DNA of 64,000 nt. Source: Candidatus Sneabacter namystus (lineage in GTDB: Bacteria; Pseudomonadota; Alphaproteobacteria; Rickettsiales; Rickettsiaceae). The notes beneath the pieces are model-generated. The model searched no databases. It was not told where the DNA came from and saw nothing but the letters and a program-made list of their open reading frames with translations. This document shows, piece after piece, positions 61,131 through 64,000 of the stretch. Position 1 is the first letter of the stretch; every line of letters starts with the position of its first letter. The stretch covers positions 124,001 through 188,000 of the forward strand of contig NZ_CP043312.1 in assembly GCF_008189685.1 (NCBI RefSeq). The letters are read 5' to 3'. A program made the translations under genes and the position numbers.

Positions 61131-62480
61131 CCCTTCCGTTTTATTTTGTGTTACTGCGATCTGTATCTGAATTCTGTCTACAATCTCATCTCTTGTCATG
61201 AGTTGGAGTAATTTTGCAATACTTGGTCCATGTGTAAGTCCTGTAAGTGCTACTCTTATTGGTAAAATTAACTCTTTACCATTTTGATTTGCTACCTTAG
61301 AGATATTTTCTGACCACTCTTTCCACGTTGTTTCTGTTATTTTTTCTGGTAGTAACTCTACTGTTTGTTTTAGGTAGTGTTGATCCAAAGTAATACTGTG
61401 TTGAACTGGCTTAACATATATTATGTCATGCCATAAGTATATGTCATTTATATAACTTACATTTCCACTAATGCAATCCCAAAATTTCTCAGAGATATTG
61501 AGTTTATTATTTAACAGAGATTGCACTTGAGAATAGCTGAGAAGCTTTAGATGTTGTTTATTTAGTCTTGCTAAGGTGGTTGAATCGTATTGAGTATTGC
61601 TTGTAGACAGTTTACGTAGGTCAAAATGTTGGGTTAACTGATCTACAGAATCATATAGAGTAACGTTGTCCGAAGTACCTATTTGAGACAAGAAATTTGT
61701 CAATACTAAAGGAGTGATCTTATTTTTTAATGACTGAATGTCGTGCCCTCCTACTCGTTTTGAAATTTTACTATCTTGAAAGCGCAGCAAACTAATATGA
61801 GCAAATTGTGGTATTTGTTTGCCTATGGCTTGCATCATTTGAATTTGTATAGCTGTATTCGTTATATGATCTTCACCACGAATTATAGTTGAGATAGAAT
61901 ACTCTATATCATCTATTACAGAACTTATAAGGTAAGTGATGCTACCATCTTCTTTTATTATCACAGGATCGCTTAAAGATGTTGTATCTATAGATACATT
62001 TCCTCTTACAAGGTCATTCCATTCTAGTTTGACATTGTCTAATTTAAACCTGTAATACGGATTACGTCCCTCTTTTTCATATTGTTTTATTTTATCTTGG
62101 CTGATTTTTAGACTAGCTCTATTATATTTTGGTGGCAATTTATTTACCAAGCAGAGTTGTCTATGCTGTTCTAATTCTTCTTTTGTTTCATAGCATGGGT
62201 ATGCTTTGCCTATGGAAATAAGATATTGCGCAAAATGTTTGTATATCTGTGTTCTTTTAGATTGAAAAATAAGATCCTTCCATTCTATACTTAACCATCT
62301 TAGATCAGAGAATATTGCATTACAAAATTCTTTACTCGTATTGCTTGCGTTTGTATCGTCGATTCTTAAAAGAAAATTTCCTTTGTGCTTTTTGGCATAT
62401 AAGAAATTGATTAGTGCTGTTCTTGCGTTACCAACATGTAATAAGCCTGAAGGAGACGGAGCAAATCTAGTAATTTCCAT
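61128..62480 (-). CDS. gltX2: Glutamyl-tRNA synthetase, copy 2
   Basis: This is a second class I glutamyl-tRNA synthetase of 450 residues. It has HVGNARTAL as HIGH motif and KISKRVGGHD as KMSKS-type motif. It differs widely from copy 1 and is the kind of paralogue that in other bacteria charges tRNA-Gln with Glu for later amidation by GatCAB. That role is inference. Its stop codon lies within the 3' end of tRNA-Met on the other strand. The IMPase-like gene is 9 bp upstream. Confidence 0.92.
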   Translation of the reverse strand: MEITRFAPSPSGLLHVGNARTALINFLYAKKHKGNFLLRIDDTNASNTSKEFCNAIFSDLRWLSIEWKDLIFQSKRTQIYKHFAQYLISIGKAYPCYETKEELEQHRQLCLVNKLPPKYNRASLKISQDKIKQYEKEGRNPYYRFKLDNVKLEWNDLVRGNVSIDTTSLSDPVIIKEDGSITYLISSVIDDIEYSISTIIRGEDHITNTAIQIQMMQAIGKQIPQFAHISLLRFQDSKISKRVGGHDIQSLKNKITPLVLTNFLSQIGTSDNVTLYDSVDQLTQHFDLRKLSTSNTQYDSTTLARLNKQHLKLLSYSQVQSLLNNKLNISEKFWDCISGNVSYINDIYLWHDIIYVKPVQHSITLDQHYLKQTVELLPEKITETTWKEWSENISKVANQNGKELILPIRVALTGLTHGPSIAKLLQLMTRDEIVDRIQIQIAVTQNKTEG

Positions 62481-62489
62481 TAAAGTGCT

Positions 62490-63176
62490 TTAGTCGTTTT
62501 CTCGTGTGTATTGTTTTTTATACTCTTGTATGAGTAGTTGTGCACTTTTTTTTGTTGCTAAGTCCATATTTTTTGTATGTATCATATCTACTTTGTTTGA
62601 TATTAGCGCCCAGATACAATATGTTGCAGATCCGACATTTAATTCTGTTATGCCTTTAGGTGGCATTTTATATTCATTAGTGCATGAGATTGGTGTATCT
62701 ATTTTGGTAAATTGAGGACAATATACACGTGTAAAGCAGTCATGAGCTGTATCTTTTATCCATGTACCTTCTCTTGACACTGCGTAGCACGTATGATTTA
62801 AGGCAGGAAAGTCGATCAAGCACGCCTGCACATTTTCACCCTTAGGTGAAATTTTTTGTAAAAATATTACAAAGGCAAAGAACGGTAAAGCTCGAGAAAA
62901 ATTTGTTACTCCTTCTATTGGGGTAACAAAACATACATTATCCTCTGTTATATTTTGCTGTTCATCTACTTCGTCTGAAAAAATAACTTTGGTTTGTTGT
63001 TGCTCGTTAAAAAAAAATATTATGTCTTTTTTTATTTTTTTTATAGCTCCTTGAACAAATTTGGTTGTATTACTTTTTCCATTTTGTAGCAAACATAACT
63101 CTAGATAATCTCTGCGTAGTAGCATACTTGGCTTTTCTGCGCCTTTATGTAGCAGGCGTGCTAATATTAGAGACAT
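62490..63176 (-). CDS. Inositol monophosphatase-like protein, catalytic site degenerate
   Basis: The 228-residue product has the SuhB/IMPase fold pattern in the usual order: a helical start, SDEVDEQ for the Glu-containing metal site, then TPIEGVTNFSRALPFF where the family has DPxDGTxNF, and MDLATKKSAQLLI for WDxAAG. The first metal-binding Asp is Thr and the second is Glu, so phosphatase activity is unlikely. SuhB proteins can also act on transcription or ribosome assembly without catalysis, which might explain retention. It starts directly after the efp stop, with no gap. Confidence 0.7.
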   Translation of the reverse strand: MSLILARLLHKGAEKPSMLLRRDYLELCLLQNGKSNTTKFVQGAIKKIKKDIIFFFNEQQQTKVIFSDEVDEQQNITEDNVCFVTPIEGVTNFSRALPFFAFVIFLQKISPKGENVQACLIDFPALNHTCYAVSREGTWIKDTAHDCFTRVYCPQFTKIDTPISCTNEYKMPPKGITELNVGSATYCIWALISNKVDMIHTKNMDLATKKSAQLLIQEYKKQYTREND

Positions 63177-63743
63177 TTATTTTACTTTTTCTACAAAAGA
63201 ACCATCTGATGTCTTTATTAATATGTCATCACCATTGTTTAAATATGGTGGAACAGATACTGTTAAAGATTCTGAAATGATTGCTTTTTTATATGATGCT
63301 TTGGCCGTTGCGCCTTTAATGCTGGGCGGTGTGTCTTGTATTGTTGCTACTATTTCATTTGGTAATACTATGAGAATGGGATTATCCATGTAGAACAGTA
63401 TTGCTACTTTTATCCCATCTAAAAGGAATTTTTTTTCTGTTCCTATTTTATCTTCATTAAGTTCAAATTGCTCAAAACTCTCTAAGTCCATAAAGAAAAA
63501 ACTGTTCTCATTTTGGTAGAGAAATTGACATTTCTTTTCTTCTATATGAGCCTTTTCTACTACGTCGGCGGAACGAAATCTCTTTTGAACTTTTGTATTT
63601 GAAGTTAAATTTTTCATTTCTACTTGTACATACGCAGGTCCTTTTCCAGGTTTTATATGCTCTGGCTGCTTTGTGACCGAGAATAGACAATTGTCCATTA
63701 CAAGCACATTACCTGCTCTTATGTCATTAGCATTGACTTTCAT
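63177..63743 (-). CDS. efp: Translation elongation factor P
   Basis: EF-P rescues ribosomes stalled at polyproline stretches. The product has 188 residues from the ATG at 63743 (MKVNANDIRAGNVL); an upstream start at 63827 would add 28 residues not seen in the family and is rejected. The KOW domain carries the modifiable Lys in KPGKGPAYVQVEMKNL, followed by two OB domains ending TSDGSFVEKVK. A Lys here suggests EpmA-type lysylation. It heads the efp, IMPase-like, gltX2 group. Confidence 0.94.
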   Translation of the reverse strand: MKVNANDIRAGNVLVMDNCLFSVTKQPEHIKPGKGPAYVQVEMKNLTSNTKVQKRFRSADVVEKAHIEEKKCQFLYQNENSFFFMDLESFEQFELNEDKIGTEKKFLLDGIKVAILFYMDNPILIVLPNEIVATIQDTPPSIKGATAKASYKKAIISESLTVSVPPYLNNGDDILIKTSDGSFVEKVK

Positions 63744-63898
63744 AAAATAGGGCCGTAATTGTAGTTTGTTATATTTTACAGAAAAACGTTTTAAATAAAA
63801 AATTGTTTTATCTATAGGGATTTGCATTTACAAGAATGTAACAATATTTTGGCAACGGGGCAACTAGCTCTCGTGTCAAAAATGTGTATAGAATATCT

Positions 63899-64000
63899 TT
63901 AAAGAAAAACATCTTGCATAGAATATAAACTACCTGACTCTTTATTTAATAGCCACTTTGCTGCTTTTATAGCACCTAATGCAAACGGTTTTCTGCTGGT
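63899..64000 (-). CDS. dapB: 4-hydroxy-tetrahydrodipicolinate reductase, C-terminal fragment
   Basis: Only the last 33 codons lie in the window; the gene continues past base 64000 and its stop is at 63899-63901. The translation ends SRKPFALGAIKAAKWLLNKE followed by SGSLYSMQDVFL. This matches the conserved DapB tail (SR..FA.GA..A..WL ... G...M.DVL). DapB makes tetrahydrodipicolinate for diaminopimelate and lysine, so the organism can probably supply DAP for peptidoglycan. It lies 155 bp from efp. Confidence 0.85.
   Translation of the reverse strand, partial: TSRKPFALGAIKAAKWLLNKESGSLYSMQDVFL

Noticed and set aside
63744-63827. 28-residue N-terminal extension of EF-P
   Set aside because: EF-P proteins start at the KOW domain; the ATG at 63743 gives normal length.

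Overview
The window is a 64 kb piece of an AT-rich bacterial chromosome that reads as an obligate intracellular alphaproteobacterium of the order Rickettsiales. The reasons are: two glutamyl-tRNA synthetases, an hflK-hflC-degQ cluster, a ChpT-type phosphotransferase, a DUF2155 protein next to an AsmA/YhdP-like protein, scattered small operons, and a flhA and a flhB gene each isolated from any flagellar operon. FlhA/FlhB together with peptidoglycan genes (ftsW, murG, dapB, an M23 peptidase, an AmpG-like permease) argue against the most reduced Anaplasma/Ehrlichia-type genomes. They would fit a Midichloria-like or deep-branching Anaplasmataceae-like lineage. The family cannot be fixed from sequence reading alone.

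Bases 1 to about 8.2 kb are accessory. A gene cut by the window start carries 59 complete tandem units of an 18-bp repeat, read as QPEAAA hexapeptides, followed by a unique 180-residue C-terminal domain. Next come an unrecognised 321-residue protein and a small VUT/YhhQ-like membrane protein, then about 540 bp without a convincing gene between two hairpin terminators. On the minus strand a two-gene unit follows: a 619-residue protein built of 61-residue repeats plus a long acidic tract, and a 723-residue protein with an Ala/Gly/Gln-rich tail. Two of these genes have promoter-like sites with the same -10 octamer, GGTACAAT, and nearby TTGTAC/GTACAA dyads. This locus is the best candidate for an undescribed system, probably host-interaction proteins evolving by repeat expansion.

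From 8.3 kb onward the window is ordinary core genome with tight spacing. It holds envelope protein quality control (hflK, hflC, degQ), an Mrp-like ATPase, pgsA, dnaQ, an M23 peptidase, ftsW-murG, flhA, alaS, tRNA-Gly and ndk. Then follow an addB gene divided into two reading frames, and an overlapping cluster yidC, engB, ligA and an M24 aminopeptidase. The minus strand carries recG, holB, gltX, uup, infA and ybeY, divergent from flhB, and then radC, map, pheT, pheS and a ribonuclease J gene. After a 328-bp gap come chpT, two tRNAs (Ile-CAU and His), an AsmA/YhdP-like protein and a DUF2155 protein.

The last 13 kb hold aspS, an SSS-family symporter, an AmpG-like permease, dnaB, ygfZ, a POT-family transporter, rplM-rpsI behind a near-consensus promoter, tRNA-Met overlapping the end of a second gltX, a degenerate inositol-monophosphatase-like gene, efp, and the last 33 codons of dapB.

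Several core genes depart from their families in ways worth checking. FlhB has NPEH at the autocleavage site, AddB is split, the Mrp homologue lacks its CxxC motif, the SuhB-like protein has lost a metal-binding Asp, and the POT transporter lacks the first Glu of ExxERF.
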